NCBI RefSeq assembly: GCF_019459305.1
Contig: NZ_JAIBES010000133.1
Span: forward strand, 1 to 38,420
DNA length: 38,420 nt
Direction of reading: 5' to 3'
Source: Sphingopyxis sp.
GTDB taxonomy: Bacteria > Pseudomonadota > Alphaproteobacteria > Sphingomonadales > Sphingomonadaceae
The notes beneath the pieces are model-generated. The model ran no database searches and was not told the origin of the DNA. It saw nothing but the letters and a program-made list of their open reading frames with translations. The translations under genes were made by a program, and so were the position numbers. Of this stretch, positions 1-9,777 are shown piece by piece. Position 1 is the first letter of the stretch, and the number at the start of each line of letters is the position of its first letter.

Positions 1-555
<555 letters not shown>

Positions 556-733
556 CGAAGTCTCTCCAATGGGGTCGCGTGCCGGGCACGCGGGTTGGTA
601 TGCTTTACCCCTCTGGTTGATAGACCCCCGGTGGCGAGCATGGTTCCGCGCGGGCGCGAGCGTTGCGGGCGTTACAGGCCGCACGACCAATTTTGCTTAA
701 GATAAATTTACTACGCGCCGTTATAGCGGGTTG

Positions 734-1450
734 ATGGCCGTTCCCCGCAAAAGCCCTGCCACGCGCCTGATCGTGGGCGGCCTGCTGGTTGTTGGCGGAT
801 CGGTCGCGGCGTCGATGCTGTTCACCCATCTGAGCTTCGTGCGGTTTGGTGACCTGGAATATCGCGGCGCGATGTGGGCGGCGGCGATCGTGCCGCTGCT
901 GGTCGCGCCGACCGCCTATGGCTGGGTCGCGCTGCTGAGCTGGCGGCTGCACCTGGCGAATGCCGCGCTCGACACGCTGGCGCGGCGCGACTCGCTGACC
1001 GGGTTGGACAATCGCCGCGCATTTGTCGAGGCGGCGCGCGCGCGGCTGGCGGCGGGCGAGTCGCTGCAATTGCTGGTCGCCGACATCGACCATTTCAAGC
1101 GGATCAACGACAGCATGGGGCATGCCGCGGGCGACCTGGCGCTGGTCCATGTCGCGGGGGTGCTGACGCAGGCGGCGCCGCATGGCAGCATCGTTGCGCG
1201 GATCGGCGGCGAGGAATTTGCGCTGCTGGTCCCCGCCGCGACCGACCCCGCGGCCCTGGTGGCGCGGATCGCCGCCGAACTGGCGCATATGCCGGTACCC
1301 TCCGCCGCCGGGCTGAAACGGATGACATGCAGTTTCGGGGTCGCAGCGGCGCAGCCGGGCGAAGGGCTGGACAGCCTGCTGTCGCGCGCCGACGCCGCGT
1401 TGTACGCGGCAAAGGACGGCGGCCGCGACCGGATGGCGCTGGCGAGCTGA
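734..1450 (+). CDS. Membrane-anchored GGDEF diguanylate cyclase
   Basis: Predicted diguanylate cyclase making cyclic di-GMP from two GTP at the inner membrane. The 238-aa product has two likely membrane helices (about 11-31 and 46-68) joined by a short periplasmic loop, then a GGDEF domain from about residue 78: RRDSLTGLDNRR, the metal-site segment ADIDHFKRIND, and the active-site loop GGEEF at 158-162. The usual inhibitory RxxD I-site would fall at 149-152, where I read P..S, so product inhibition through that site should be absent. There is no other sensory domain, so its input is unclear. I start at ATG 734; a TTG one codon upstream is less likely. It stands alone, divergent from the zipper lipoprotein and convergent with thiC. 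Confidence 0.88.
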   Translation: MAVPRKSPATRLIVGGLLVVGGSVAASMLFTHLSFVRFGDLEYRGAMWAAAIVPLLVAPTAYGWVALLSWRLHLANAALDTLARRDSLTGLDNRRAFVEAARARLAAGESLQLLVADIDHFKRINDSMGHAAGDLALVHVAGVLTQAAPHGSIVARIGGEEFALLVPAATDPAALVARIAAELAHMPVPSAAGLKRMTCSFGVAAAQPGEGLDSLLSRADAALYAAKDGGRDRMALAS

Positions 1451-1542
1451 ACCGCCCGCCGCCGCCGCGGTGGCGAAGTTGTCAAACTTGTCACTCTATC
1501 GACCCCGCAAAATCGGGCGGAAAGCTGAGCCCCCTCCGTTCA

Positions 1543-3453
<1,911 letters not shown>

Positions 3454-3494
3454 TTATCGGAGCGAAAGACGGTTTTCCGGTGTGGAACGCCGAC

Positions 3495-3590
3495 CCTCCC
3501 TCCGCCGGTATTATCCGGATCAGGTTCAACGGGTCGCGGTGTATTCCGCTCTCAACCTGCGTTTGCGCGGCAGGCTCCCCGGGGATGGCG
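3495..3590 (-). promoter_or_regulatory. TPP riboswitch (THI element) upstream of thiC
   Basis: Read on the minus strand, the leader holds the hallmarks of a TPP aptamer: a GGGGAGCC start of the P1/P2 side, a GGTTGAGAG (CUGAGA-type) segment, and the conserved ACCCGTTGAACCTGATCCGG / ATAATACCGGCGGAGGGA core. The thiC start lies about 60 bases downstream, which suits control of translation initiation. An SD-masking helix is inferred and not drawn here. Confidence 0.95.
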
Positions 3591-3632
3591 AAGGTGTAGC
3601 GGGCCGTAGCGTCGCTGTCGAGCGGCGCGGCA

Positions 3633-4562
3633 CTATTTCGTTGCGGCAGCGTGGAAATCGTGCACGAACTGGCCGGGGATGCGGCTGTCGTAGCTGCGCT
3701 GCACCTGACATTTGCTTTGTCGGCGCTTGCAATCGGCCTGCGCGGCCTGCGCCCCGCGTTTGGCGGTGCGTTCGGCGACGACATTGGTGTCGTTGGTCGC
3801 CTTGAACGGCTGGATCAGGCCGTTGCCGACCGAAGCAGCGACGCGGCACTGCGTGCTGGCCGAGGCGGCGGCGCACGCCGCCAGGGCAGCCTGCTCGGCA
3901 GCCACAAGGCCGCGGTGACCGCTGGCAATATAGAGCCGCCCGTCATAGCCCTTGCCGTACACCCACGCGGCGCTGGCGTAAAATTTGCGTGGGGTCGGCT
4001 GGGGGCTGTAGCGGCGCTTGTCGGCGTCAAAACTGTGCAGGATTTCGCAGGGGAGCAATTGTTTCGACGAGCATTCGGCGAACACCCGCTTGCGGCTGGC
4101 GCCGCCCTGGCCGTTCCAGCCGTTCCAGAGGCCGCCCTGGCTGTCGCGCATGATCGTCATCGACGAATTGTTCCAGTCGCCGATCGAGGTGCAGCCGCCG
4201 CCCATCTCGCGGTTGCATGCCTCCAGCGCCTCGCGCTTCGCGGCGTCGGCATTGTTCCAGTTGCCGGCCATCCACACGTCGTCGGCATCGGCATGCCAGG
4301 CGACAGAGCCAAAGGCATAATAGACCCCGCCGCCCCCGTCGCCGCCTCCCCCACCGCCGCTGCGCTCACATATCGGGACTGCTGCGACCCCGTGGCTGCC
4401 CCCCGACACGCCGACCTGCACCTCGCCGGGGCCGGGGCCGCCGGGGCAGGGATAGGCGGCGGTGGCGGGTGGCGCCAACGCGAACAGGAAAAGGCCCGCC
4501 GCGGTGACCCGCGCCAACAGGAGGCGCCAGCGAGGGACGCGAGCGGCGGTCAAGGGTCTCAT
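3633..4562 (-). CDS. Secreted protein with two DUF4189-like repeats
   Basis: Exported protein of unknown function, 309 aa from the ATG at 4560-4562. That start gives a good Sec signal peptide (RWRLLLARV, then a hydrophobic core ending PPATAA at about 36); the frame also opens upstream at 4622, but those 20 residues would bury the signal. Two copies of a DUF4189-like unit follow (about 82-175 and 194-290). Each has an aromatic start (YYAFGSVAW; FYASAAWVYG), an Ala-rich helix with an AC pair (ALEACN; ALAACAAA) and scattered Cys that could form disulfides. A Gly-rich linker (69-79) precedes repeat one. DUF4189 proteins are small secreted proteins with no established biochemical role. It ends about 40 bases before the TPP leader and is probably a separate unit. 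Confidence 0.75.
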   Translation of the reverse strand: MRPLTAARVPRWRLLLARVTAAGLFLFALAPPATAAYPCPGGPGPGEVQVGVSGGSHGVAAVPICERSGGGGGGDGGGGVYYAFGSVAWHADADDVWMAGNWNNADAAKREALEACNREMGGGCTSIGDWNNSSMTIMRDSQGGLWNGWNGQGGASRKRVFAECSSKQLLPCEILHSFDADKRRYSPQPTPRKFYASAAWVYGKGYDGRLYIASGHRGLVAAEQAALAACAAASASTQCRVAASVGNGLIQPFKATNDTNVVAERTAKRGAQAAQADCKRRQSKCQVQRSYDSRIPGQFVHDFHAAATK

Positions 4563-4707
4563 GAGTGGCAACCATAGCGCTTGTCGTGCTGCTTTACCCG
4601 ATGGCATGGGGTACCGGTACAATCGGCCGGTGCGACGGCCGGATCATCGCTGTGTTATGGCTGGTGCGGTCAAGCATACGCGCGACCACAGATGAGGAGG
4701 CAGGCAG

Positions 4708-5409
4708 ATGATCGGGCAATGTTTTCGGCGGCGGCACCTGTCGGCTGCGGCACTGGCGCTGTTTGCGGCGACAGCGTCCGGCAGCGAGGCGGCCAGCGCC
4801 ACCAACCCTGCAGGCAGCGCGGGACCGACCGCTGCGCCGCAAGCGGGCCGCGCCACCAAAGACGCAGGCGCCCCCGCCCCCCGTGGTCAAGCCGAGCGGG
4901 CAATGGCCGAAAGCGACCGCTTGTTCCTCGAGATGGCTGACGGCGCGTGCAACGCGGTCGACTTTCCGTCCTTTTTCAAGGCGTTCAGCGGCTCGTGGGC
5001 GGTCCGCACGAAATACACCGCGGCGACCGTGACGCATGGGATGAACGGCAAAAGCCGCGCAGCGCCCCGCCGCGAATATCTGGATCGGAACGATTTCCCG
5101 ATCGAGCCGATGGACTCTGAGTTTGTCACGGCGGCATCGGCGGCGGCGTTCGAAACCAAGCCCGACGTGTCGTGGCGCGACCTGTCTTACGTCCAACTGG
5201 AATTCAACACCGCAAACGACAACCGGCGCCGTGTCGACTGGCTGCCGGGGATTTTCGAGAAGCATCAGACCCCGCCGCCGCCCGGGCTGGAAGAGGGGCT
5301 GGGCGAGCTGGTGCGGGCTACCGGTGGTGGCGGGACGTTGCTGTTTTTCCCGACCGCGACCTGCTGGGAATTGGTCGAGGACGTGCGGACCCCGATGCCG
5401 CAGCCCTAA
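4708..5409 (+). CDS. Exported protein, family not recognised
   Basis: I do not recognise this 233-aa product. It starts at ATG 4708 behind a strong GAGGAGG ribosome site. The N-terminus (MIGQCFRRRHLSAAALALFAATASG) looks like a Sec signal peptide and is followed by a low-complexity Ala/Pro/Gly-rich linker to about residue 65. The folded part (about 66-230) begins AESDRLFLEMADGACNAVDFPSFFKAF and has many aromatic residues and two Cys (about 76 and in TATCWELV near the end) that might pair. A periplasmic location is likely. It lies 47 bases upstream of another small exported protein on the same strand, so the two may be cotranscribed. No catalytic motif is visible. Confidence 0.75.
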   Translation: MIGQCFRRRHLSAAALALFAATASGSEAASATNPAGSAGPTAAPQAGRATKDAGAPAPRGQAERAMAESDRLFLEMADGACNAVDFPSFFKAFSGSWAVRTKYTAATVTHGMNGKSRAAPRREYLDRNDFPIEPMDSEFVTAASAAAFETKPDVSWRDLSYVQLEFNTANDNRRRVDWLPGIFEKHQTPPPPGLEEGLGELVRATGGGGTLLFFPTATCWELVEDVRTPMPQP

Positions 5410-5456
5410 TCGTCGGGTGTGAGCTGCTGGCAGGCGGGGGGCGAATGGAGGTTGGT

Positions 5457-5900
5457 ATGAAAGCAATTTTGGCGATGGCGGCGGCAGCGGTGCTGGCCGC
5501 GGCGAGTCCGGCGGCGACGGTCGATGATCTGGCGTGGCTGGCGGGGAGGTGGAGCCGCGAGGAGGGCGAGCGCTGGACCGAGGAAAGCTGGACGGCGCCG
5601 CGCGGCGGGGTGATGCTGGGGCATAGCCGGTCGGGGCGCGGCGACAGCTTGCGCGACTTCGAGTTTCTGCGGGTGCAGGCGGGTGCCGACGGCATCCCCG
5701 CCTATATCGCGCAGCCGGGTGGGGGCGCACCGGTGGCGTTCCGGCTGGTTCGGCGCGATGCTACGAGCGCGTCGTTCGAGAACGTCTTGCATGATTATCC
5801 GCAGCGTATCCAATATGCCCGCGATGGCGAGACGCTGACCGCGACGATTTCGCTGATCGACGGGTCGAAGCCGATCAGCTGGACCTTGCGCCGCCACTGA
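5457..5900 (+). CDS. DUF6265-like exported protein
   Basis: Small exported protein, 147 aa, resembling the DUF6265 group (lipocalin-like beta proteins of unknown ligand). The start at ATG 5457 has GGAGG eight bases upstream; an in-frame ATG at 5445 is possible but overlaps that site. Residues 1-20 form a signal peptide (MKAILAMAAAAVLAAASPAA). The mature part begins with DDLAWLAGRW, a Trp-rich opening typical of the family, then WTEESWTAPRGGVMLGHSR, FEFLR and FENVLHDYPQRI. Function is unknown; the fold suggests binding of a small hydrophobic molecule, which is inference. It follows the unrecognised exported protein and ends about 30 bases before the TTTCCA operators. Confidence 0.8.
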   Translation: MKAILAMAAAAVLAAASPAATVDDLAWLAGRWSREEGERWTEESWTAPRGGVMLGHSRSGRGDSLRDFEFLRVQAGADGIPAYIAQPGGGAPVAFRLVRRDATSASFENVLHDYPQRIQYARDGETLTATISLIDGSKPISWTLRRH

Positions 5901-5922
5901 TCGCCCCGACCGCGAAACGGGA

Positions 5923-5998
5923 TTGTCTCACTTTCCAATATGGAAAATTATAGCTTGCCGATGTGGAAAGCGTAACCTATGACTTTCCACATTGGAAA
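5923..5998 (+). promoter_or_regulatory. Twin TTTCCA-N3-TGGAAA operators and candidate promoter
   Basis: Two 15-bp palindromes of the same design lie at 5932-5946 (spacer ATA) and 5984-5998 (spacer CAT), 52 bp apart, about five helical turns. A fifth half-site, TGGAAA at 5964-5969, sits between them; with its flanks it forms a perfect 10-bp inverted repeat (ATGTGGAAAG 5961-5970, CTTTCCACAT 5983-5992). A weak promoter (TTGTCT 5923-5928, TTATAG 5948-5953, 19-bp gap) would be covered by the first palindrome. The downstream operon ends in a winged-helix regulator, the natural candidate to bind here; that is inference. Confidence 0.7.
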
Positions 5999-6013
5999 GC
6001 ATGGAGGCAAGTG

Positions 6014-6463
6014 ATGGACCCGATCGAAGCTCAAGCGGCACTCGACAGCATGACCGCGGTTCAGCGCGAATTCGCGACAAGCGGCCCGAAATATCCGCTG
6101 TGGCGGCATGTTGCCTTTGCTGCGCTGATGGGTGCGATTGTACTTAGTCAGGGGTTCGGGCCGCCGCTTCAGATCCTATTGTTCGTTTTTGCTATGGCGG
6201 CGGTGGCCTGGATCATCGCCGACGACCGGCGGCGTTACGGGGTGTTTGTTAGCGGGTATCGCAAGGGGCGTACGCTGGGCGTGACGCTGTTGATGGTCGT
6301 GCTCCTACTCGCCGCGATGGGCGCGGAGATTCATGCGCGGGTCAACAACCTGTCGCTGGCGGTGAAATGCGGGATTGCGGGCGGCGCTTTCGTTGTCGCG
6401 CTCGCCGCCAGCCTGCTTTGGACGCGCATCTACGATCGCGAATTGCAGGACGGGGCGGCGTGA
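6014..6463 (+). CDS. Four-helix membrane protein paired with a regulator
   Basis: I do not recognise a named family. The 149-aa product starts at ATG 6014 with GGAGG at 6003-6007. A soluble N-terminal helix (about 1-28) is followed by four predicted membrane helices at about 33-49, 51-69, 87-105 and 115-137, with a basic DDRRRYGVFVSGYRKGR loop between helices 2 and 3 that should face the cytosol. It is separated by only two bases from the downstream winged-helix regulator, so the two are certainly cotranscribed and probably translationally coupled. The operon is preceded by the twin TTTCCA operators. A membrane partner, anti-regulator or transport role are all open; the pairing itself is what is seen. 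Confidence 0.8.
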   Translation: MDPIEAQAALDSMTAVQREFATSGPKYPLWRHVAFAALMGAIVLSQGFGPPLQILLFVFAMAAVAWIIADDRRRYGVFVSGYRKGRTLGVTLLMVVLLLAAMGAEIHARVNNLSLAVKCGIAGGAFVVALAASLLWTRIYDRELQDGAA

Positions 6464-6465
6464 CG

Positions 6466-6765
6466 ATGGACGGCATCGACATGCTGCTCCACGCGCCGGC
6501 GCGGCTTCAGATCGCGGCGCTGCTCGCCAAGGTGACCGAGATGGAATTCGCCAGGCTGCGCGAGCTGGTTAAGGTCAGCGATTCGGTGCTGTCGAAGCAT
6601 CTCGCGGCCCTGAGCGACGCCGGTTATGTCGCGCTGCGCAAGGCGGCCGAGGGGGGGCGGCAACGCACCTGGGCCTCGTTGACCCGCGTCGGGACACGCG
6701 CGCTCGATCGCCACGTCGCCGCGTTGCGCGCGATCGTCGCGCATCTGCCCGAGGTGGCCGAATAG
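6466..6765 (+). CDS. Winged-helix transcriptional regulator (HTH_34 type)
   Basis: A 99-aa protein that is almost entirely one winged-helix DNA-binding domain of the MarR/ArsR-like HTH_34 (PF13601) kind. Residues 1-20 form helix one (DMLLHAPARLQIAALL), 27-37 helix two (FARLRELVKV), and 39-54 the recognition helix (SDSVLSKHLAALSDAGYV). The wing is RKAAEGGRQRTWASLT at about 58-73, and a C-terminal helix (74-96) probably dimerises. The N-terminal LHAPARLQI and the SVLSKHL helix are typical of the family. The start is ATG 6466, two bases after the stop of the membrane protein. As a dimer it should read a palindrome; the twin TTTCCA sites upstream of the operon are the obvious candidate for autoregulation. 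Confidence 0.88.
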   Translation: MDGIDMLLHAPARLQIAALLAKVTEMEFARLRELVKVSDSVLSKHLAALSDAGYVALRKAAEGGRQRTWASLTRVGTRALDRHVAALRAIVAHLPEVAE

Positions 6766-6789
6766 GCGGTTGGACCCCGGTCGGGGATT

Positions 6790-7245
6790 TCAGCCCGTCC
6801 GGCGCGCCAGATACACCCCCGCGACCATCAGCGCGATGCCCGCAAGGCGTTTCGCATCGACCGGAAAACGCATCGATCCGAACAGCGCGAAATGGTCGAT
6901 TACCGCGGCGCTGATCAGCTGGCCGACGAGGACGAAAAAGATCGCGTTGCCGACCCCGAATTTGGGCGCGATGAAAGTCACCGCGATGACGTAGAAAGCG
7001 ACGAACAGCCCGCCTAGGTAGAAGTGAAACGGGATGTCGTTAGTGAAGCGGATCTGGCCGACCGAGCCGGTGACCAGCGCGCCGCTGGTGGCGATCAGGA
7101 AGGCGAGGCCGAACAGGATCATCGATGCCGCCATCGGGCTGCCGAGCCGCCCGCCAAGCCCGCCGTTAAGCGCGGCGAGGATCGGGATGCCGATGCCGGT
7201 CAGCAGCATGATGATCGCAAAGGTCGGGGCGTTGCTGCTGGTCAT
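6790..7245 (-). CDS. YdcZ-type DMT superfamily membrane transporter
   Basis: Small inner-membrane protein of the drug/metabolite transporter superfamily, DUF606/YdcZ (PF04657) type, 151 aa with about five predicted helices. Characteristic segments are ALNGGLGGRLGSPMAAS near the N-terminus, FYLGGLFVAFYVIAV, GVGNAIFFVLVGQLISAAVIDHF and a closing RLAGIALMVAGVYLARR. Proteins of this type are half-size and probably act as dimers; substrates are largely unknown. The start ATG at 7243-7245 overlaps the tautomerase stop by four bases (ATGA), so it is translationally coupled as the last gene of the leftward operon. By context it may export a product or substrate of the GST and tautomerase, which is inference. 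Confidence 0.85.
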   Translation of the reverse strand: MTSSNAPTFAIIMLLTGIGIPILAALNGGLGGRLGSPMAASMILFGLAFLIATSGALVTGSVGQIRFTNDIPFHFYLGGLFVAFYVIAVTFIAPKFGVGNAIFFVLVGQLISAAVIDHFALFGSMRFPVDAKRLAGIALMVAGVYLARRTG

Positions 7246-7463
7246 TGCGGGGGCGCTTTTGCGGCCTGCGCGGCGCGGAACTCGGTGACTGGGAGGCCGC
7301 CGATGCCCCAATTGTCGAGATCGACCTCGTCGATCGTCACCACCGTGGTCCCTGGATTCTTGCCCAGGATGCGCTGGAGCAATTCGGTGACGCCGCCGAT
7401 CAGCTCGGCCTTTTGTTCAGACGTCGCGCCTTCGCGGGTAATCTTGATGTTCACATAGGGCAT
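7242..7463 (-). CDS. 4-oxalocrotonate tautomerase family protein
   Basis: A 73-aa member of the tautomerase superfamily. The catalytic proline sits right after the initiator Met (MPYVNIKITR), where Met removal exposes the Pro amino group that acts as general base in keto-enol tautomerisation or hydration. The conserved tail TVVTIDEVDLDNWGIGG is present, with the Trp common in the YdcE/4-OT-like branch. Such enzymes act on 2-hydroxymuconate-like dienols or halogenated acrylates; the substrate here cannot be read from sequence. It begins 11 bases after the GST stop and overlaps the transporter start by four bases, so all three are one transcript. It is slightly longer than classic 62-residue 4-OT because of an Ala/Lys/Pro tail. 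Confidence 0.9.
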   Translation of the reverse strand: MPYVNIKITREGATSEQKAELIGGVTELLQRILGKNPGTTVVTIDEVDLDNWGIGGLPVTEFRAAQAAKAPPQ

Positions 7464-7474
7464 TGGTGGGCTCC

Positions 7475-8089
7475 TTAGCTGGCGGTTTGCGCGGGCCAGC
7501 CCGGCATCGCGGGAAAGCCCGGCAGCGCGGCGATCCGGTCTGTCCATTCGCCGATTGCCGGCCAGCGGGCAAGATCGATGTCGGCCTCGCCCGCCAGCGC
7601 CAGATAAGGGCTGGCGGCGAGGTCGGCGATGGTCAGCCGGTCGCCGACGAGCCAGCGGTGGTCGGACAGGTGAGCGTCGATCACCGGCAGGATGCGCGCG
7701 GTGACTGCCTGCGCCTGCGCCTCGGCGATGACCGCGCCGAACTGGCGCGCGAGGCGCAGCGTAGCCGGGCCGTTCGCAATTTCGTTGGCCGCGTGCGACA
7801 GCCAGAGCGCGATTTCGCTGCGTTCCCCGGGCGTGTGGCCGTCCCAGTCGCCGGGGCGGTGGCGCGCCGCGAGATAAGTCAGGATCGCCTGGCTGTCGCG
7901 CAGTTTGCGGTCGGCTTCGACATAGACGGGGATCTGGCGCATCGGGGTGATCGCGGCGAAAGCGTCGGACTGGCGCGCGGCGGCGTCGGTCAGCTGCTCG
8001 TCCCACGGCAGGTCGAGGAAGGCGAGCGCCATGCGGACCTTGTGGGTATTACCCGACCGCGGGGTGCCATAAAGCTGGATCATCGTCAT
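7475..8089 (-). CDS. Glutathione S-transferase
   Basis: Cytosolic glutathione transferase, 204 aa. The N-terminal thioredoxin-like domain (about 1-80) starts MTMIQLYGTPRSGNTHKV with Ser12 as the likely GSH-activating residue. It has the cis-Pro segment RQIPVYVE and the gamma-glutamyl-binding DSQAIL. The helical C-terminal domain (about 88-200) carries the N-capping and hydrophobic-staple segment LTIADLAASPYL. The start chosen, ATG 8087-8089, overlaps the upstream stop by four bases; a second ATG two codons in (8081-8083) is also possible. It is the second gene of a leftward operon with a flavin-type protein, a tautomerase and a small transporter, which suggests detoxification or turnover of an electrophile. 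The substrate is unknown. Confidence 0.93.
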   Translation of the reverse strand: MTMIQLYGTPRSGNTHKVRMALAFLDLPWDEQLTDAAARQSDAFAAITPMRQIPVYVEADRKLRDSQAILTYLAARHRPGDWDGHTPGERSEIALWLSHAANEIANGPATLRLARQFGAVIAEAQAQAVTARILPVIDAHLSDHRWLVGDRLTIADLAASPYLALAGEADIDLARWPAIGEWTDRIAALPGFPAMPGWPAQTAS

Positions 8090-8712
8090 TCTCCGGAAAG
8101 CTGGGTACGAAGCGCGGCGTTTTCGGCGCGCAATTGGTTGATTTCGGCCGCCATCGGCTGGATCGCGGCGGAAATTTCGGCCTCGGTAAAGCGCGGGGTG
8201 ATGTGCTGCGAACAATTCCACTCCCAGCCGATCACGTCGATCAGGAAGGCGCGTTCGGGGACGGCGCGATAACCCTCGGACATCAGCGACGTCACGAGCG
8301 CGGGATCGTCGGCGAGTTCGATGCTGTGCGCGTTGCCAACGAGCTTCAAACGGTCCTTGTTCGGATAATCCATCAGGAACAGCGAGACGCGGTCGTTGCC
8401 GGCAAGGTTCGCGGTACTGATATATTGTTTGTTGCCGCGATAGTCGGCGAAACCAATGCGGTTGCCCTCGATATGACGCAGGAAGCCCGCGGGGCCGCCG
8501 CGATGCTGCATATAGGGCCAGCCGTCGGCGTTGACGCTGGCCATGTAGAAGCTGTCGCGCAGTGCGATGTAGCCCAGCTCCTTGTCGGTCAGCGTGTCGG
8601 GGGTGCCATCGGCGCCCGCGTCCATCTTGAGATAGGCGGCGCGCGAGCCGTGACGTTCCTGCAGGACCTTGACCGCGTCGTTGAACAGGGTGTGACGGTA
8701 ATTGCGCGCCAT
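8086..8712 (-). CDS. Pyridoxamine 5'-phosphate oxidase-like flavoprotein
   Basis: A 208-aa protein of the PNPOx-like split-barrel fold, which usually binds FMN or F420 and reduces or oxidises small molecules; true PdxH activity is not implied. The barrel runs from about residue 45 to 160, with RDSFYMASVNADGWPYMQHRGG and FADYRGNKQYISTANLAGNDRVSLFLMDY as the cofactor-binding strands. The C-terminal tail (about 170-208) is a short coiled coil (AAEINQLRAENAALRTQL), unusual for the family and perhaps a dimerisation or docking element. I start at ATG 8710-8712; the frame is open farther upstream to 8784, but that would overlap the inverted repeat in the leader. First gene of the operon, divergent from lysR. 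Confidence 0.85.
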   Translation of the reverse strand: MARNYRHTLFNDAVKVLQERHGSRAAYLKMDAGADGTPDTLTDKELGYIALRDSFYMASVNADGWPYMQHRGGPAGFLRHIEGNRIGFADYRGNKQYISTANLAGNDRVSLFLMDYPNKDRLKLVGNAHSIELADDPALVTSLMSEGYRAVPERAFLIDVIGWEWNCSQHITPRFTEAEISAAIQPMAAEINQLRAENAALRTQLSGE

Positions 8713-8735
8713 GATGCCGATCCTTCGCAAAGGGA

Positions 8736-8774
8736 GCGAACGAAGGCCGGGAGGGGGGACATACCTTCGTTCGC
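8736..8774. promoter_or_regulatory. 11-bp inverted repeat in the divergent lysR promoter region
   Basis: GCGAACGAAGG at 8736-8746 and its exact complement CCTTCGTTCGC at 8764-8774 are separated by 17 bases, between the start of the leftward operon (8712) and lysR (8855). As DNA it could be the LysR-type regulator's activation or recognition site; as RNA it would form a strong hairpin about 25 bases ahead of the leftward start codon. The sequence alone does not decide between them. Confidence 0.55.
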
Positions 8775-8854
8775 CAGACCCCATTTAGATCGTTGCTCTG
8801 AATGTGAAAACAAGCGAAGATTGAACAACTCTGTTCCGATAAGTGGAATAATCA

Positions 8855-9745
8855 ATGGACCGGTTGCTGACCCTGGAGATGTTCGTCGCGGTGGCGAGCG
8901 AAGGTGGGTTCGCTGCGGCGGCGCGTAAGCTGGGCAGCTCGCCGCCCGCAGTGACGCGCGGGATCGCGGCGCTGGAGGCGCGGTTGGGGACGGTGCTGTT
9001 TCATCGTTCGACGCGCGCGGTGGCGCTGACCGATGCGGGGGCGGCGTTTCTCGAACAGGCGCGGCGCATCCTGGCCGATCTCGCCGGGGCCGAGCGCGAG
9101 CTCCGCGGCGCGGCGGCGGAGCCGCGAGGGCAGCTGTATGTGACTGCGCCGGTGATGTTCGGGCGATTGCATGTGCTGCCCGTCGTCGGCGCGCTGATGG
9201 CCGAGCATCGCGAGCTGATGGTGCGGATGATGCTGATCGACCGCAATGTGCGGATCGTCGAAGAGGGTATCGACGTCGCGGTGCGGATCGGCGCGCTCGC
9301 CGATTCGGGGCTGAAGGCGGTGCGGATCGGCTGGGTGCGCCAGATGCTCGTCGCCAGCCCGGCCTATCTGGCGCGCCGCGGGGCGCCGCAGACGATCGCC
9401 GAGCTGGCGGGGCATGACCTGATCGGAATGATGGGGCCGCGCGCGGCGGGCGAGTGGCAGTTGGCGAGCGTCCGATGGCGACTCGACCCGCGGCCGCGGC
9501 TGGTGCTCAACACGGTTGACGGGGCGCTGGCGGCAGCGGAGGCGGGGCTGGGGATCGCCAACCTGCTGAGCTACCAGCTCGCCGATGCGCTGGCGGCGGG
9601 GCGGTTGATCGCGTTGCTGTCAGGGGAACAGCCGCCCGCATTGCCGGTCCACCTGCTGTTCGAACCGTCGCGCGCCGGGTTGCCCGCGGTGCGGTCGTTT
9701 GTCGAGGCGATGAAGGGGCGCGCGCGGGTGGCGGGGCTGGGATGA
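8855..9745 (+). CDS. LysR-family transcriptional regulator
   Basis: A 296-aa LysR-type regulator. The N-terminal winged helix-turn-helix is clear: MDRLLTLEMFVAVASEGGF, then AAARKLGSSPPAVTRGIAALEARLG as the recognition segment, and FHRSTRAVALTDAG. A linker helix follows (to about 85), then a periplasmic-binding-like effector domain (about 90-290) with LYVTAPVMFGRLHVLPVV, DVAVRIGALADSGLKAV and GLGIANLLSYQLADAL. It belongs to the branch close to many oxidoreductase-linked LysR proteins of proteobacteria. It is divergently transcribed from the four-gene PNPOx-GST-tautomerase-transporter operon with a 142-bp gap, the classic layout for direct control. Its inducer is unknown. No truncation or odd residues. 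Confidence 0.93.
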   Translation: MDRLLTLEMFVAVASEGGFAAAARKLGSSPPAVTRGIAALEARLGTVLFHRSTRAVALTDAGAAFLEQARRILADLAGAERELRGAAAEPRGQLYVTAPVMFGRLHVLPVVGALMAEHRELMVRMMLIDRNVRIVEEGIDVAVRIGALADSGLKAVRIGWVRQMLVASPAYLARRGAPQTIAELAGHDLIGMMGPRAAGEWQLASVRWRLDPRPRLVLNTVDGALAAAEAGLGIANLLSYQLADALAAGRLIALLSGEQPPALPVHLLFEPSRAGLPAVRSFVEAMKGRARVAGLG

Positions 9746-9777
9746 TCCCGTCAGATTCAGCGCAGCAAGTAAACAAT

